Assembly (NCBI GenBank): GCA_964450955.1
Contig: CAYVFI010000033.1
Location: 1-64,000 of the forward strand
Source: CAYNWT01 sp964450955
GTDB taxonomy: Bacteria > Planctomycetota > Planctomycetia > Planctomycetales > Planctomycetaceae
Direction of reading: 5' to 3'
Length of the DNA: 64,000 nt
Shown: in pieces, positions 1-11,100 of the stretch
Numbering within the stretch: position 1 is the first letter of the stretch
Layout of the letters: each line of letters starts with the position of its first letter
Position numbers and translations under genes: made by a program
Notes under the pieces: generated by a model
Told to the model about the DNA's origin: nothing
Database searches by the model: none
The model's input: the letters and a program-made list of their open reading frames with translations, nothing else

Positions 1-77
1 GCAGAAGGCAGAAGGTGGAAGGTGGAAGGTGGAAGGTGGAAGGTTGAAGGTTGAAGGTTGAAGGTTGAAGGTTGAAG
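1..77. repeat. 7-bp tandem repeat, 11 units
   Basis: Eleven head-to-tail heptamers fill positions 1-77: two GCAGAAG, four GTGGAAG and five GTTGAAG. Variants are grouped in blocks, as expected if the array grew by local slippage or unequal exchange. The array touches the window edge and may continue upstream. It lies about 155 bases beyond the 3' end of the 2654-aa gene and has no open reading frame that fits the unit. Function unknown. Confidence 0.95.
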
Positions 78-170
78 GCAAGTGGGGGCTGTCATCGGAG
101 GCCGACGGTTCCGGCGATCGCATGGTGGTAGTTGCTTGGAGACTTCTTGCTGGATAAGTGTGTTTGTTTC

Positions 171-216
171 CCTCTCCCGCGGCTGAGACCGCGACCTTTC
201 CCGCAAGCGGGAGAGG
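171..216. repeat. 10-bp inverted repeat after the giant gene
   Basis: CCTCTCCCGC (171-180) and GCGGGAGAGG (207-216) are perfect reverse complements around a 26-base loop. The element sits 16 bases past the stop of the minus-strand giant gene, so it could form a terminator-like hairpin for that operon. There is no U-tract. It could equally be a dispersed palindromic repeat, since similar G+C-rich palindromes are common between planctomycete genes (inference). Confidence 0.5.
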
Positions 217-231
217 TGACATGCTGTGCTG

Positions 232-3200
232 TTACGTTGTTTGGGCGGAGGCTTTTGTGCTGGCGAGGGCGACCAGGGCGACTCCGATGGCGAACAGGAT
301 GAAGGCGGCGGTCGCGTTGGGGCCTTTGAGCAGGACGAAGCCAAGCAGGCCGGCCAGCGTCATGGCCATTGGGACAAATTGCCATAAGCCGGTGGTTCCG
401 GCTTTGCGGTAAGCGGCGAAGGCAGCCAGTGCGATGCCGATCCAGGCGATGGCCCAGACCAGGCCGTAGCCTTTTCGCATGGTGTCGGCGGGGCGGATTC
501 GGAGAGTCAGCTGCGGTGTGCCACCAACCTTGCTGAAGTTCATTGGTGTAGCGTCACTGGCAACGTTGATTGGTAAAGAGAGTCCGCCGGTTTGTGTCCA
601 TTCGGTTGGCGTTTGGGCTTCAGCGGCTTCCAGTTCCTGGATAATTCCAGTCACGATATCGATGTCCGCCTGCTGACCATTGATGACGACTGCACCAAGA
701 TCATCCAGCGGTTGCAAGACGACATCTCCCTGTAAGTTCATAGAACGCGTCGCGGGCTTTTGTGTTGGGGGTGTTCCGAAACCTACTAGCGGGGGTGGAA
801 CTGCTGATTGTTGGGGGACATTGGAAAAGTTTGGCTGATTGTTCAGCCCGCCGCCGAGTCCACCAGCGCCTCCGCCTCCGCCGCCGCCGCCGAAGAACGA
901 ATTTCCACTTCGGACGCCGGCTCCGGACTGCGGTTCTGCAGAACCGGCTTGTCCTTGTTGATCACCACCCACACTGAACGGGTCGAACATTGGGGTGGCA
1001 GGCTGAGTTTCTTCGTCGAAAAGCCCCCGTTGCCGAGCCTGCGGTACATCAACCGAATACACCTGCGAGTTCAGGTTTTGAAAGCTCTTGGTTCCGGATC
1101 TGTTCCTTCCGAGTGAATTGAACTTATCCTTGGCTCCTGAGTCTGCGTAACCTTGTTTGTCGTTGCCTTCCTTGCCCTTCAGGTTAAGTTTGAAGTTGTC
1201 GGCGCGGAACTGTTCGCTGCCGGTGAAGCCCTGGATGCTGTTGCCAGTAATTAGGCTATCGTTAAAGTCAACGATGTAACTCTGGCCGCCGTCTATGATC
1301 TGAAGGTTCTGATCGATGTTGGCCTTGCTGGCGTCTGCATTGAATGTGACTCCCTGGTCGGCGAGTTGCTTTTTCAGGTCGCTGATGTTGCGTTGGAGTT
1401 GTTGTAGTTCCTTTGCCACTTCCTTGTTTTGCATGCTGCCTGAATTGTCAGTGACGAATCGTTTTTCGGCTTGCTTCAAGTTGTCGTACGCGGTTGCCTG
1501 CTTGTTAAGAACCTCGCCTCGGTTCGATCGGACACTGCTGCCGCTAAATGCAAAAGACTGTTCGACGGCTTCCTTCAGCGAGCTCATCACGCGAATGACA
1601 TCGCTGCCACTCTCATCCTGCCTGGTGACATTGCTGGAACCCGTCACCATGTCAGCGTGCCACGAATCAGGCACGTGGACTTTCCAAACCGTCATTGCGA
1701 CGGGAATGCCGAACTCTTCGTCGTCTCGCTGACTTAGTACTTCAGGAACCGGCAGGCTGACTTCGCTGCCTGCCAGGTTAAGACCACTGCCGGTGCCGAC
1801 GTTGGGAATGCTGCCGGAAACGACTATCTCAACGCCAAACGACAGATCGGCTTCGCTGGTCCGCGGCAGCGCGATGAGGTGCAGCTGTTTGCCGCCGCGG
1901 TCAGTCACGACTGGGCGAGCCGGCTTGCCTTTTACGAAAACTGACAGCAGCGTTGTGTCGTCTGGTAGAACCAGCGGTAAGAACTGCCGCGTGCGATTTC
2001 TTAGCGTATAGGTCGCTTTGGTTCTGAACGAACCATCTGATGCGACGACAGTTTTCAGATCAGCCAGGTTGACCGTTGCCGGCGCGCCTTCGCGGCGTTC
2101 GGGGGTTGTTACGATCCATTGTGGAGGAGCCGTTTTCGGAACCGCCACAATCTGGGTGGCTCGGTCAAGGTACTTTTGTGGGATCTTGATTTGCAGTTCG
2201 GCTGGTTCGACAGTCTTTAGCGACGCATCGACGGGGGTGATGAGGCGTTCGGACTGGTTGATGACCACGGCGTAGTGATTTTGAACCTGTATCGGATTGT
2301 CTTCCGTGGTTCCCGGTTCGCATTGCAGCATGGGGGACTGCAGGTTTGCGTTGGCTGTGGGCGGGAACGTTGCTGTGCCGAGTGCAAAGTATTCGGTGCT
2401 GCGTGGTTCCTGCAGAACCAGCGTCCATATGACGCGGCCATCGGCGGGTTCTGATTCGATGACTTGTCGCAAACCGTTGCCGCGGACTTCCAGCTTGCCT
2501 GCCAGCCAGTCGGGGCCGGAAAACGCGAAGCGATCTGTTGCGGATTGGCGGACGATCCATTTGAGGTTGAGTGAGTATTCGACAGACGTGTCCGTCAGGC
2601 TGATGACGGACACTGATTCACCAAACAGAGTCGCGGGCATGGTTGTGAGCCGGACTGCGATTGGTTCTGGTTGCAGGTTGTCGGTTTGGAATGCGAAACG
2701 AATGTTGGCTTTCGATAGTTTCTGCACGTCCTGGTCCAGGAGTTCGGGAGCGACTGATTTCCAGTCGCCACTGTTGGCGATGGAGGACGTGTAGGATTCG
2801 TCGATGCGGATTGCGATTTGCGACGTCGCTTCTGTTGCTTCGTTCATCCGCGGTGCGGGGATGGATGCGATATCGGCATCCGGTTGGCGAGCAATCGTGC
2901 CAGTGACGACTAGTTCAACAGCTTGCAGTGTGGGCGTTGCCAGATCAACGATCAGCAAATCGGTTCCCGATTCGTCTTTGTACGGATACCAGTCCGCGAT
3001 GTTGGTTGCGTAAACTTCCAGCGGCAGAAAGTCCTGTGGAAGCACCACGGCAACTCTGGCTCGCGGCGCGCCCTGGGGTTGAAGGTTGAACCTTGATGTG
3101 TAGCGAAGCTTTCTGCGTTCGACGAACACCGCGTGGTTGGCGTTTGCTTTGAGCCTTGCCTGCGGACGTACTGCGGAGACAGTCACCTCAAACGGGCGGA

Positions 3201-6200
3201 CTCGATGACGCCACGCTAGTACGGCCGGCCTGCTGTTGTGCCGGGCCGGGAACGTGCCGGGGTCAATCTGAGTTGCTCCCCTGGCGGTGTCAGCTCTGAC
3301 AACAATTCCGGACTCGGCAAAGATTCCAAGTTGACCCACTTCGCGAGTGACTTCGACCGGTTCGACGTTGGGAACCGAGATGATTGTGGGTTTGTCGGTG
3401 ATGTCCGGGTTCGCGAACAGTTGGACCGTGATCGCCGTTTCTTCTTCGACCGAACGCCTAAGGAATACGCGAACTGTGCGGACGCCGTCGTTTTCATCCT
3501 GCTGCCAGCCGCCGACGTCGGTGCCGGTGACTTGTTGCAGAATTGCCGTGGCCGGAATCCTGAAAGCGAGTTCAGAAGCTGATCCCTGGCGGATGCGATA
3601 GGCCAGTTCGGCTTTCACCTGCAGACCGGCGTCGTCCATGATGACCGTCGTTGTGGACTCTGTATGGATGACTCGGTCAACTCCCGAGTCTTCGTCCTTA
3701 GGTTGCCATTCGATGGTCACATTGCCGCCAGCGGAAACCGGAAACTGCAGGTCGTCCCCTTCGCCGGTTCGCCATGCTGTTGAGGATCCGTTGACGCGAA
3801 CCTGCAGGTCTTTGTCCGGAAGTTGGAAGCTCATGAGCGCCGATGCCATTGGTTCCAGCGGAAGTTGGAACCGCCCAGCGGGGCCGGTTAGTTTCACGGG
3901 AACCACAAAGTCGATGTCGAGAACCGAATCGCCGGACTTCTCAAGCACCACTGACAACGCCGGTTTCAGGTTCGGCTGCGGTGCCGCTTTTTGTTGAATC
4001 TGTTGTTTGGCTGGTCCGTTGGCTCCGTCAAACTTGTCCGCATTACGATTGGTGTCTTTGATCATCTCAACGCGTAGCGGTGCGGTTTCTCCGTTGAGTT
4101 CCGCGGTTTCGACGGCGACCTGACCAAGTGGTAAACGGACGCTGATTTGTTGGTCGCGGAAGTTGTGAAGGACAAAACGAGCTTTAATTTGCATGTGTGC
4201 TGAATCGCCATCGCGAACCAGTTTCGCCGCGTAGTTTGCAGAGGAAACTAATCCGTCCATGGGTGCGTTTGCGAATGCCTTGTCCGGGTTCGCCTGCTGC
4301 CAGAGTTTCAGGAAAGTCGCGTGCGGCAGGAAGACTCGGTCGGCCGCCAAAGGCTGCCCGTTTTCGTCGTACGGAACCACGATTCGCGGCGGACCGTCGC
4401 TGGTTTGAGTCTGCGCGGCTGCGGTTGGGGCCAACAGCATTAGCAAGACAGCGGCAGCGTTAAGTTCGCGTCTGGAGATCGGCAGTCGTTTGATTCGCTC
4501 GATTACCCCGGCCAGCACCCACAACGCGATGCCGGCAAGTGTGCCGAAGAAGATGCCTTCGAGGGCGATTTGCCAAAGCGATGGAACCAGTGGAGCCAGA
4601 GCCAGCGGAAGCAGCAGTCCGCAGGCAACCAGGAAGACTCGGAAGCCAACGCCGCTGCGCCGGCTAAACCAAAACCACAGCAGAACAAACAGTGCGATTG
4701 CGATGGGAGCGATCGTGTTGAGTTCTCGTCCGTGGTAGTTGATGTCCAGGTCTGGTTGTTGGTTGGCAGTGTTGGTTCCCTGATATGCAAAGCTGGTTGT
4801 GATGTAGGAATCGGGAACCTGAAAGTCGATGGGGACAGAAAGCCGTGCGCCCGTTGCCGCAGAGGGAGCCGCAGGTGTTGGTTCAGAACTCTGCACCTGG
4901 CCTCCGATCGGCCCCGCGGTTCGACCATTGCCGCCCGGGAACGTGAGTTGGCGGCTCCCGAATGCGGGGGCGGATTCATTCGTGAATCCGTTCCCGTTTG
5001 TGTCTTCCCCAAAGTCAAGGTCCTCACCTGAGATGGTGTTTCCCTGGACATTAAAATCGAAGTCAATATTTCCGTCGCTTTGGATACTGTTGTCTTGAAT
5101 CACGCCGCGGCCTGAGTTTGACTGGACGGTAGGGGAATTTGGTGTTTCTTCGTCCGCCGCGGACCGCATCTGGGTTGCTGCACTGAGTTCGACCGCTTCT
5201 GGAGCCATGGCGGAAGTAACCATCCGCGAGTTGTATGTTGATGATTGCAACAACATTGCCGCGATCAGTAACAGGGGCCCCCCGACGGCCAGCATTCCAA
5301 CGACGCCGGACGCGCCCCAACGGCGATAGCACAAGGTGGGAACCAAAACCAGAAGCAGTATGGCTCCAACAGCCAGGGCCTTGTCGCCGGCTGTTTGTTG
5401 GGTGGGGAGTGTGAGCAGATTCGGGATGCGAGCCAGCAGGCCCTGTTCTCCCAGTTCGGCGGTTGGTTCGAACACGCCGTTGCTTTGATCGAACACCGTG
5501 TTGGCGGAATGCAGGATGTTCCAGGTTCTCGAGAGAGTCTCGATTGGTTGATCAGAACCAGCGACATCGACTCGGAAGCCAGGCGCTGAGTGCTGGAAGT
5601 TTCCAATCACGCTAAGTGTGTCGGTCTTGCTTTCGTAGGTCAGTTGCAGGCACCGGACCGCGTCCGGCGTGGCGGCTCGTTTCAAAGGAACCAGATAAGT
5701 TTCGCCGTCGCGGCGGACTTCGACAGGTTCCCCGTCGATTTCCGTCGACCACAGGTTCGCGCCTTCGGGTAGCGACATGCGGAGGTTCTGCACGCCGACT
5801 GCAACGAAGTTCATGACCGCCTGGTGTCGCAGCTGTCCGGTTTTGCTGACGACGGTGTGCATGGCCAGTGAATCACAAACGGCGGTCGGAACGGCCTTGC
5901 GATCAAACCGTTCTTCGGTCGCGGTCACGATGAAGCCCGGGCGAACATACCGGTAGGCTGCCACGATGCGTTCTTTCGGCTTGTAAGAACTGCGAGGCAG
6001 ATCGACGGGATCGACGTTTTGCAATTCGGCGTTGCCAACATCCAGTATCAGATGTTGTTCGGCCGATGCTTCAACAGTGATGAATCCGTACTGCCGGTCG
6101 GCCGCTTCGATTATGGCTTCGGGAACCGCGTTGCCCGCGTCCGCACGGTCTTCTTCCATGAACCCACCCAGCGTAATGGAACCGCGAACGCGGCGATCGA

Positions 6201-8196
6201 ATCGCAGCATCCACGTCCGCTGACCGTCGGCAACTTCCTGAGCAATCTGTTCACGAATTCGCACCGCCGGCGCGCAGTTTTGGGTGATGGCGAACCGCAG
6301 ACGTTCGCCAACAGATTCAGGTAACTTGACTGCCAATTCGCGCAGTCCGCCGCCCTGAACATCCAAATGCAGATCCAGCCACGTGACCGCGCGTTCGGGG
6401 TCGAGCCTTGTGAATGTTTGAGTCCACGCGGTTAGCCGCGTCGCGCGGGGTTCGACTTTGATGGTTCCGGAGTAGTTCTTGTCCTGATAGCGGAACGCAG
6501 GGTGTTCGCTTTTCATGTTGGGCAGAACGGCGGTATCAAGCCCGGTCAGTTCTTCTGGTGTTGTGCGGAGCCAATTGGCTGATCGGATCAGTAGCAGACC
6601 TTCCACAACGCCAGCGTCTTCGATGGCGACTTCCGGGATTTCGAACGATGACTTGCCGGCATCGTCTGGTGTCAGGTTTTGAACCGCGTTGATTTTCAGT
6701 TTGAATTCACCGCCGGGTGGCAGCGGTGTTGGGAACGGAATCTTCAAATACTGCCGACCCGCCTCACGCGGCACTTTGCTCCATTTCACAGTGCTGCCGT
6801 TAAGCGTGATGCTTGTCGGTTCCCAGTCCACCGGGACGCTGGTCAGCACTTCGAACAACGGCGAGTTGAGGCATTCGATGCCGGCCAGTGTTTCAAAGCG
6901 AACGGTGTTTTCTTCGACGTCCAGAACCGTTGACATGTTTGCGAGGACTTCACGTTCGCGAAGTTGCAAACGCAGCTGCAGGTCGAAATCCGGTTGCCAG
7001 ATGTCGAACGAGGCTTGTGAGAGTTTGGAGTTCGTTTTGGCGTCGGCCGCGCGGCGAATGCCGTCCATTGTTTCGATGACCAGTCTGGTTCCAACCGGAT
7101 GCTGAACGACCACGCGGCCGATTTCTGATGCGGCGTTATTGAGTCGCAAGCCTGGTAGTGCCCATTGCTGGTTGACGGGAACCGCCATGACGCCGCGGAA
7201 TGTGATTCGCCGCGAACCGTCGATGGGCTGTCGGTAGGTCAGAGTGATTTCTGTTGCTGTTTGATCGGCGTTGTCGGCCAGTTCCCAGGCTTCGAGTCCG
7301 GTGGAATCGACAGCGGCGATCTCCAGTGTTCGTGGCACCGTGAACGTAAACTTGTCCAGGGATTCGCCAAAACTTTGCAACGTGGTCACGGCTTGCCAGG
7401 TAATCTCACTGGGCGCGACGTTGACTCCGTACGCGCTGGACATGAAGACGAGGGCGTCGGACTTTTGCGAACGCTGGCGTTCTGTGACGCGGAGTTCAAT
7501 TTTTCTGTTGCCGCCAACGGGGAACGTAAGCGTTGCCGGTTCTGCGTTGTCTGCGGTGCGTTCCATCAGTGAGCCGTCGACAGCCAGTTGCTTGCCGGCG
7601 GGAATCGTGATGTTAAACGTGGCCGAAGGGCAGGGCAGCAGCTGGAACGATGCGACCAGGTCGCTGCCAACATTGGCAAGCGGCGCGGACATTGTGAGTT
7701 CCAGCGTGTGTTCGCCGGTTTTGTTGTTCAGCAGGTAGGCCGTACCGGTTCCCTTGCGGCCCAGCGGCGGTTGTTTGTCGCCCAGTTTCGCGGATTCGAT
7801 GGACAGGCCGCCGGTTTGTAGCTGTAGCGAATGCCAGCCGGGTGTGAACTGTTCGAAGCGAACCTGTGTATTCAGGATGAGCTGTGAGTCTTTGATTTCG
7901 GCCACATAGTCGATTTGAGAAATCAACAACTTCGCCGGCGCGCCGTCGTCTCGTTTGGCTTTGGCGACCAGTTGTTCGAACTCGGCCTTCGGAAGGATGA
8001 CTCCCTTTTTGTCTCGGTTCAGGATCGTGTCCAGTTCTTCGACCGGAACGAAAACTCGCTTGGTGTCTGTCAGGTCTTTGTCCTGCGCGAGGGCAGGGCC
8101 AGCGACCAGCAATAATGCTGCAGCAATGATGCCTGGCATCAAAGCACGCCGTAGCGCGGGGTTCCGCTTTCTTGCGGTTGTTGGTTTAAGACGCAT
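232..8196 (-). CDS. giant exported membrane protein, two fused modules (2654 aa)
   Basis: Function unknown. A signal peptide covers residues 1-38 (hydrophobic core IIAAALLLVAGPALA, then QDKD). Module 1 (about 45-930) opens with FVPVEEL (49-55), VILPKAEFEQLV (66-77) and ISQIDYVA (92-99) and is then beta-rich by pattern. Hydrophobic segments lie at about 938-990 and 1160-1230, with an Asn/Gly/Asp-rich linker between. A second signal-like segment ends in LLAPTAAAQ near 1262. Module 2 repeats the opening: VFLPHATFLKLW (1288-1299) and VSSANYAA (1317-1324). Near the C-terminus come a heptad-like stretch, a run of eight glycines (about residue 2435), a stretch resembling a secretin N-domain strand, and three hydrophobic helices (about 2569-2654). 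The ATG overlaps the TAA of the 1129-aa gene (TAATG), with GGGAGGTG eight bases upstream inside that gene, so the two are co-translated. The larger member of the 50046-58588 pair has the same plan. Confidence 0.85.
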   Translation of the reverse strand: MRLKPTTARKRNPALRRALMPGIIAAALLLVAGPALAQDKDLTDTKRVFVPVEELDTILNRDKKGVILPKAEFEQLVAKAKRDDGAPAKLLISQIDYVAEIKDSQLILNTQVRFEQFTPGWHSLQLQTGGLSIESAKLGDKQPPLGRKGTGTAYLLNNKTGEHTLELTMSAPLANVGSDLVASFQLLPCPSATFNITIPAGKQLAVDGSLMERTADNAEPATLTFPVGGNRKIELRVTERQRSQKSDALVFMSSAYGVNVAPSEITWQAVTTLQSFGESLDKFTFTVPRTLEIAAVDSTGLEAWELADNADQTATEITLTYRQPIDGSRRITFRGVMAVPVNQQWALPGLRLNNAASEIGRVVVQHPVGTRLVIETMDGIRRAADAKTNSKLSQASFDIWQPDFDLQLRLQLREREVLANMSTVLDVEENTVRFETLAGIECLNSPLFEVLTSVPVDWEPTSITLNGSTVKWSKVPREAGRQYLKIPFPTPLPPGGEFKLKINAVQNLTPDDAGKSSFEIPEVAIEDAGVVEGLLLIRSANWLRTTPEELTGLDTAVLPNMKSEHPAFRYQDKNYSGTIKVEPRATRLTAWTQTFTRLDPERAVTWLDLHLDVQGGGLRELAVKLPESVGERLRFAITQNCAPAVRIREQIAQEVADGQRTWMLRFDRRVRGSITLGGFMEEDRADAGNAVPEAIIEAADRQYGFITVEASAEQHLILDVGNAELQNVDPVDLPRSSYKPKERIVAAYRYVRPGFIVTATEERFDRKAVPTAVCDSLAMHTVVSKTGQLRHQAVMNFVAVGVQNLRMSLPEGANLWSTEIDGEPVEVRRDGETYLVPLKRAATPDAVRCLQLTYESKTDTLSVIGNFQHSAPGFRVDVAGSDQPIETLSRTWNILHSANTVFDQSNGVFEPTAELGEQGLLARIPNLLTLPTQQTAGDKALAVGAILLLVLVPTLCYRRWGASGVVGMLAVGGPLLLIAAMLLQSSTYNSRMVTSAMAPEAVELSAATQMRSAADEETPNSPTVQSNSGRGVIQDNSIQSDGNIDFDFNVQGNTISGEDLDFGEDTNGNGFTNESAPAFGSRQLTFPGGNGRTAGPIGGQVQSSEPTPAAPSAATGARLSVPIDFQVPDSYITTSFAYQGTNTANQQPDLDINYHGRELNTIAPIAIALFVLLWFWFSRRSGVGFRVFLVACGLLLPLALAPLVPSLWQIALEGIFFGTLAGIALWVLAGVIERIKRLPISRRELNAAAVLLMLLAPTAAAQTQTSDGPPRIVVPYDENGQPLAADRVFLPHATFLKLWQQANPDKAFANAPMDGLVSSANYAAKLVRDGDSAHMQIKARFVLHNFRDQQISVRLPLGQVAVETAELNGETAPLRVEMIKDTNRNADKFDGANGPAKQQIQQKAAPQPNLKPALSVVLEKSGDSVLDIDFVVPVKLTGPAGRFQLPLEPMASALMSFQLPDKDLQVRVNGSSTAWRTGEGDDLQFPVSAGGNVTIEWQPKDEDSGVDRVIHTESTTTVIMDDAGLQVKAELAYRIRQGSASELAFRIPATAILQQVTGTDVGGWQQDENDGVRTVRVFLRRSVEEETAITVQLFANPDITDKPTIISVPNVEPVEVTREVGQLGIFAESGIVVRADTARGATQIDPGTFPARHNSRPAVLAWRHRVRPFEVTVSAVRPQARLKANANHAVFVERRKLRYTSRFNLQPQGAPRARVAVVLPQDFLPLEVYATNIADWYPYKDESGTDLLIVDLATPTLQAVELVVTGTIARQPDADIASIPAPRMNEATEATSQIAIRIDESYTSSIANSGDWKSVAPELLDQDVQKLSKANIRFAFQTDNLQPEPIAVRLTTMPATLFGESVSVISLTDTSVEYSLNLKWIVRQSATDRFAFSGPDWLAGKLEVRGNGLRQVIESEPADGRVIWTLVLQEPRSTEYFALGTATFPPTANANLQSPMLQCEPGTTEDNPIQVQNHYAVVINQSERLITPVDASLKTVEPAELQIKIPQKYLDRATQIVAVPKTAPPQWIVTTPERREGAPATVNLADLKTVVASDGSFRTKATYTLRNRTRQFLPLVLPDDTTLLSVFVKGKPARPVVTDRGGKQLHLIALPRTSEADLSFGVEIVVSGSIPNVGTGSGLNLAGSEVSLPVPEVLSQRDDEEFGIPVAMTVWKVHVPDSWHADMVTGSSNVTRQDESGSDVIRVMSSLKEAVEQSFAFSGSSVRSNRGEVLNKQATAYDNLKQAEKRFVTDNSGSMQNKEVAKELQQLQRNISDLKKQLADQGVTFNADASKANIDQNLQIIDGGQSYIVDFNDSLITGNSIQGFTGSEQFRADNFKLNLKGKEGNDKQGYADSGAKDKFNSLGRNRSGTKSFQNLNSQVYSVDVPQARQRGLFDEETQPATPMFDPFSVGGDQQGQAGSAEPQSGAGVRSGNSFFGGGGGGGGAGGLGGGLNNQPNFSNVPQQSAVPPPLVGFGTPPTQKPATRSMNLQGDVVLQPLDDLGAVVINGQQADIDIVTGIIQELEAAEAQTPTEWTQTGGLSLPINVASDATPMNFSKVGGTPQLTLRIRPADTMRKGYGLVWAIAWIGIALAAFAAYRKAGTTGLWQFVPMAMTLAGLLGFVLLKGPNATAAFILFAIGVALVALASTKASAQTT

Positions 8197-11100
8197 TATT
8201 TGTCACCTCCCATCATCTTCGTCATCGAATCAATCGCGCCGGGAGGCGGCGAGACTGCGACGGCAGTGGATGGAACCGGTTCGGTTGGTGGAGGTGTCGG
8301 TGGTGGCGTGGTTTCGGACGATCCTGTTGGCGGTGGTGCATTCAGGCGACCGCGAAGGCTGTAAATGATCCACAGAATCAGGACGGCGACGATGCCGTAC
8401 GAACCGGCATACAGTGCCTGCATGACCGTTTCCTGATCTCTAAGCGCGTACAGCACGGCGACGAACGCGACGATCAGTACAACGGTCAGCTTGTTTTCCC
8501 ACGGAGTCTTCCGCAGTACGAATCCGACAAGGAAAATGGCTCCACTAATGACCCACACGCTAAAGGGCATGTTCCACCAGCGGACGCTTAGGCGGTCAGT
8601 GCTGCCCAGCGACGTGTAGACGTACGAATGACCCTCGCGCGGGAAGTCCACCATGCCGGTGTTCTTCGAACCGATCCAGTCGTCCAGTCGCTCCCGACCG
8701 CTTCGGCGAACCAGTCTGAGTGGCCACGAGTTTGCAATCCACGATTCGTAGTCACGAACAAATTTGTCCGGTTGACCAACCAGCGCGAAGTCTCGGGGAA
8801 CCCACACCGCTGTCTTAAGTTGTTGAACGACAACTTTATCTGTGTTTTCTCCGATTCTTGGGATGCGAATCAAAAGCCTGCCACCGTTGGCGTCTGCGAA
8901 TGGTTCGGTCTGAGGGCCCGTCACAGCTTTGCGAAAGTGTAGAGTCAGCCGAAACGCTTTGTTGGCTCCGGAACCGGAAACTGCCGTTCCCAAATTCACG
9001 TAGAACGACTCCCAGCCGTCAGTGTTGACCCCTTGTTCGACCGGAGTCAGCGAGACTCGCGTGCCGTCAACCATTTGGTCTAGCAGCTCAGCGTCCGCCG
9101 GCATGCTGATAAACAATCGTTGGCGTTCGCTGCTTGTGATGACGTAGCGGCACAGATACGTGGCCATCGAATCCCGTCCAAGTTGAACCTCAACAGCCGC
9201 GCGGTTTACGACGGTTTCGACGACGGACTTGATGGCGTATTTCACTGCTGAAATGTTGATGGTGCTATCTTGCTGGAAGTACCGGTAGGCAAGGTTGGCT
9301 TCGGTGTCAGCGGTTGAGAGTTCTCTGACATCGATGACTTCAATGTCGGCGCCGTCGGTGGTTGCGGTGACTGACAGCGAGTGATCTTTACTGATCGCCA
9401 CTTCGCCTTTGACCTGAACCGGTTCGATGTCGGCGTCTTCGCCAGCGGAAAGCACACGAAGTGGCTGGATTGCCGATTCGATTGGCGCGGCTGGCTGGTC
9501 GTCGTCCGCGGCTGCTCCGTCCGCAGCCCCTTCGTTGTCGGCTCCGGCTGTTGTGAGGTCGTATGCCACGTTCAAAACAGCTGCCTTTTGTTCTTTTTGC
9601 TGCATGACAACGGTCCACGTGACCCAGCCGTCTTCCGCGCCTGCTCTGGTTTGTTGTTTGATTGCTGCTGGCGATGTGATTCGCAGCGCGTCGCCAGATG
9701 CTTCCGGGACGGCGAACCGAAACGTATCGATACCCGCGTTTTGGATCTCGAATTGCAGCCGAGTGTTGACTGTCGTGACTTTTGGCTGAACGCTGACACT
9801 GGTGTTGGCCAGCGCGTTTAGTCGCGGCGGCTTGCGTCGAAGACTTGCCGACATGGCAACGGGCGCTTTGTTGTACGTCCACATTGAAACCAGCCGTGTT
9901 CCCGCCTGCTGGGCCCGGCGGGGAATGTTATTGGCGGGGAACAGACCGCTGATGGAATCGTCTTCGGTGACAACCTCGACCGACGGCGGCGCGGCGATGG
10001 AGACGGTTCCCGTTTCGCGAGCCACGCTGTCTGCCTGGAGGAATGGAAACGGCAGAGCGTTTTCGGTAGCCGCAGCGAAGTCCGTATGTGCGTTGATGAC
10101 TACGCGGACGCCGCCAAGTTGTTTGGCGGCCAGAGTGATTGTGAGCCTGTCGTTGGCGACGTTAAAGTCGCTGACCTGCGTTCCCTGGACGTTGTCGATG
10201 GTCAGGCCTGCGGGCACCGTGACTGTGAGTTCAAAAATGCCGGCTCGATCGACTTGATAGGAAAAGTAGGAGGTCAACTTTAGTTCGTTGTCGTCGGTGA
10301 TCGTGTATTGAGCGTACTGCTGAGCCATCACGCGCGGTTCGATGGTGTTGGCGGAAACGGTGACTTCCATGTCGGATCCGTAGAACCGCCAACCGAAGCC
10401 GCGGTTTGTTTGAGTCGTACGTGTGACGCGTTCCTGTTTGACCACGTTGACTGCAAGTTCGTTACTGGACACGACCGAAATTTGTCCGCTTTCACGAACC
10501 ACTTCCAGGGCGTGAATACCGTGCACGGTTCCGTCAGCCGCGATGCCGCCGATTCTTAGTTCGCCGTCAGGCAGGGTTTGTTCGGTATGGATTTCCAGGA
10601 CGACGTCGTCTTCGGTTGGAGCCAGCAGTTGGACTTTGACAACCTGCCGTTTGTCCTGCTTTTCACTGGACCATTTGCGAACCTGATTGGCATTGGACGT
10701 GACGTCAAGGATTCGATCGCCTGCCGGGACGACGAAACTAAGTTCGGAAATCTCACCACGTAACACGTCGAACGTCATCTTTGCCGTACGGTGCAGCAGT
10801 CCTTCGTCGATGCGGACCTGTAGTGAGTTCGAAACGCTTGTCAGCAAATCCATCTGTGGCTTCGCACTGGCGCGGGGGATCCACTGGGCGGTGATTCGTC
10901 CGGTTGAACCAACGTTGGCTTTGATTCGAGTGGTGTCGCCTTTGGCGTCCAGTTTTTGCACGACTTGATTTGGGCTAATCGTGACCGTTTGATCGGCCTG
11001 TGGGACGGTGAGTTCGAAGTTGGTGATGCCGACTTGTGGCGTTGTAAGTTGCAGGCTGCGGCCCTGCGGCGAAGTCCGAACGCGAGCGACCAGTTCCATG

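Noticed and set aside
92..412. Overlapping short frames on both strands at the end of the giant gene
   Set aside because: They overlap each other and the 3' end of the 2654-aa gene, contain no family motif and have no ribosome site.
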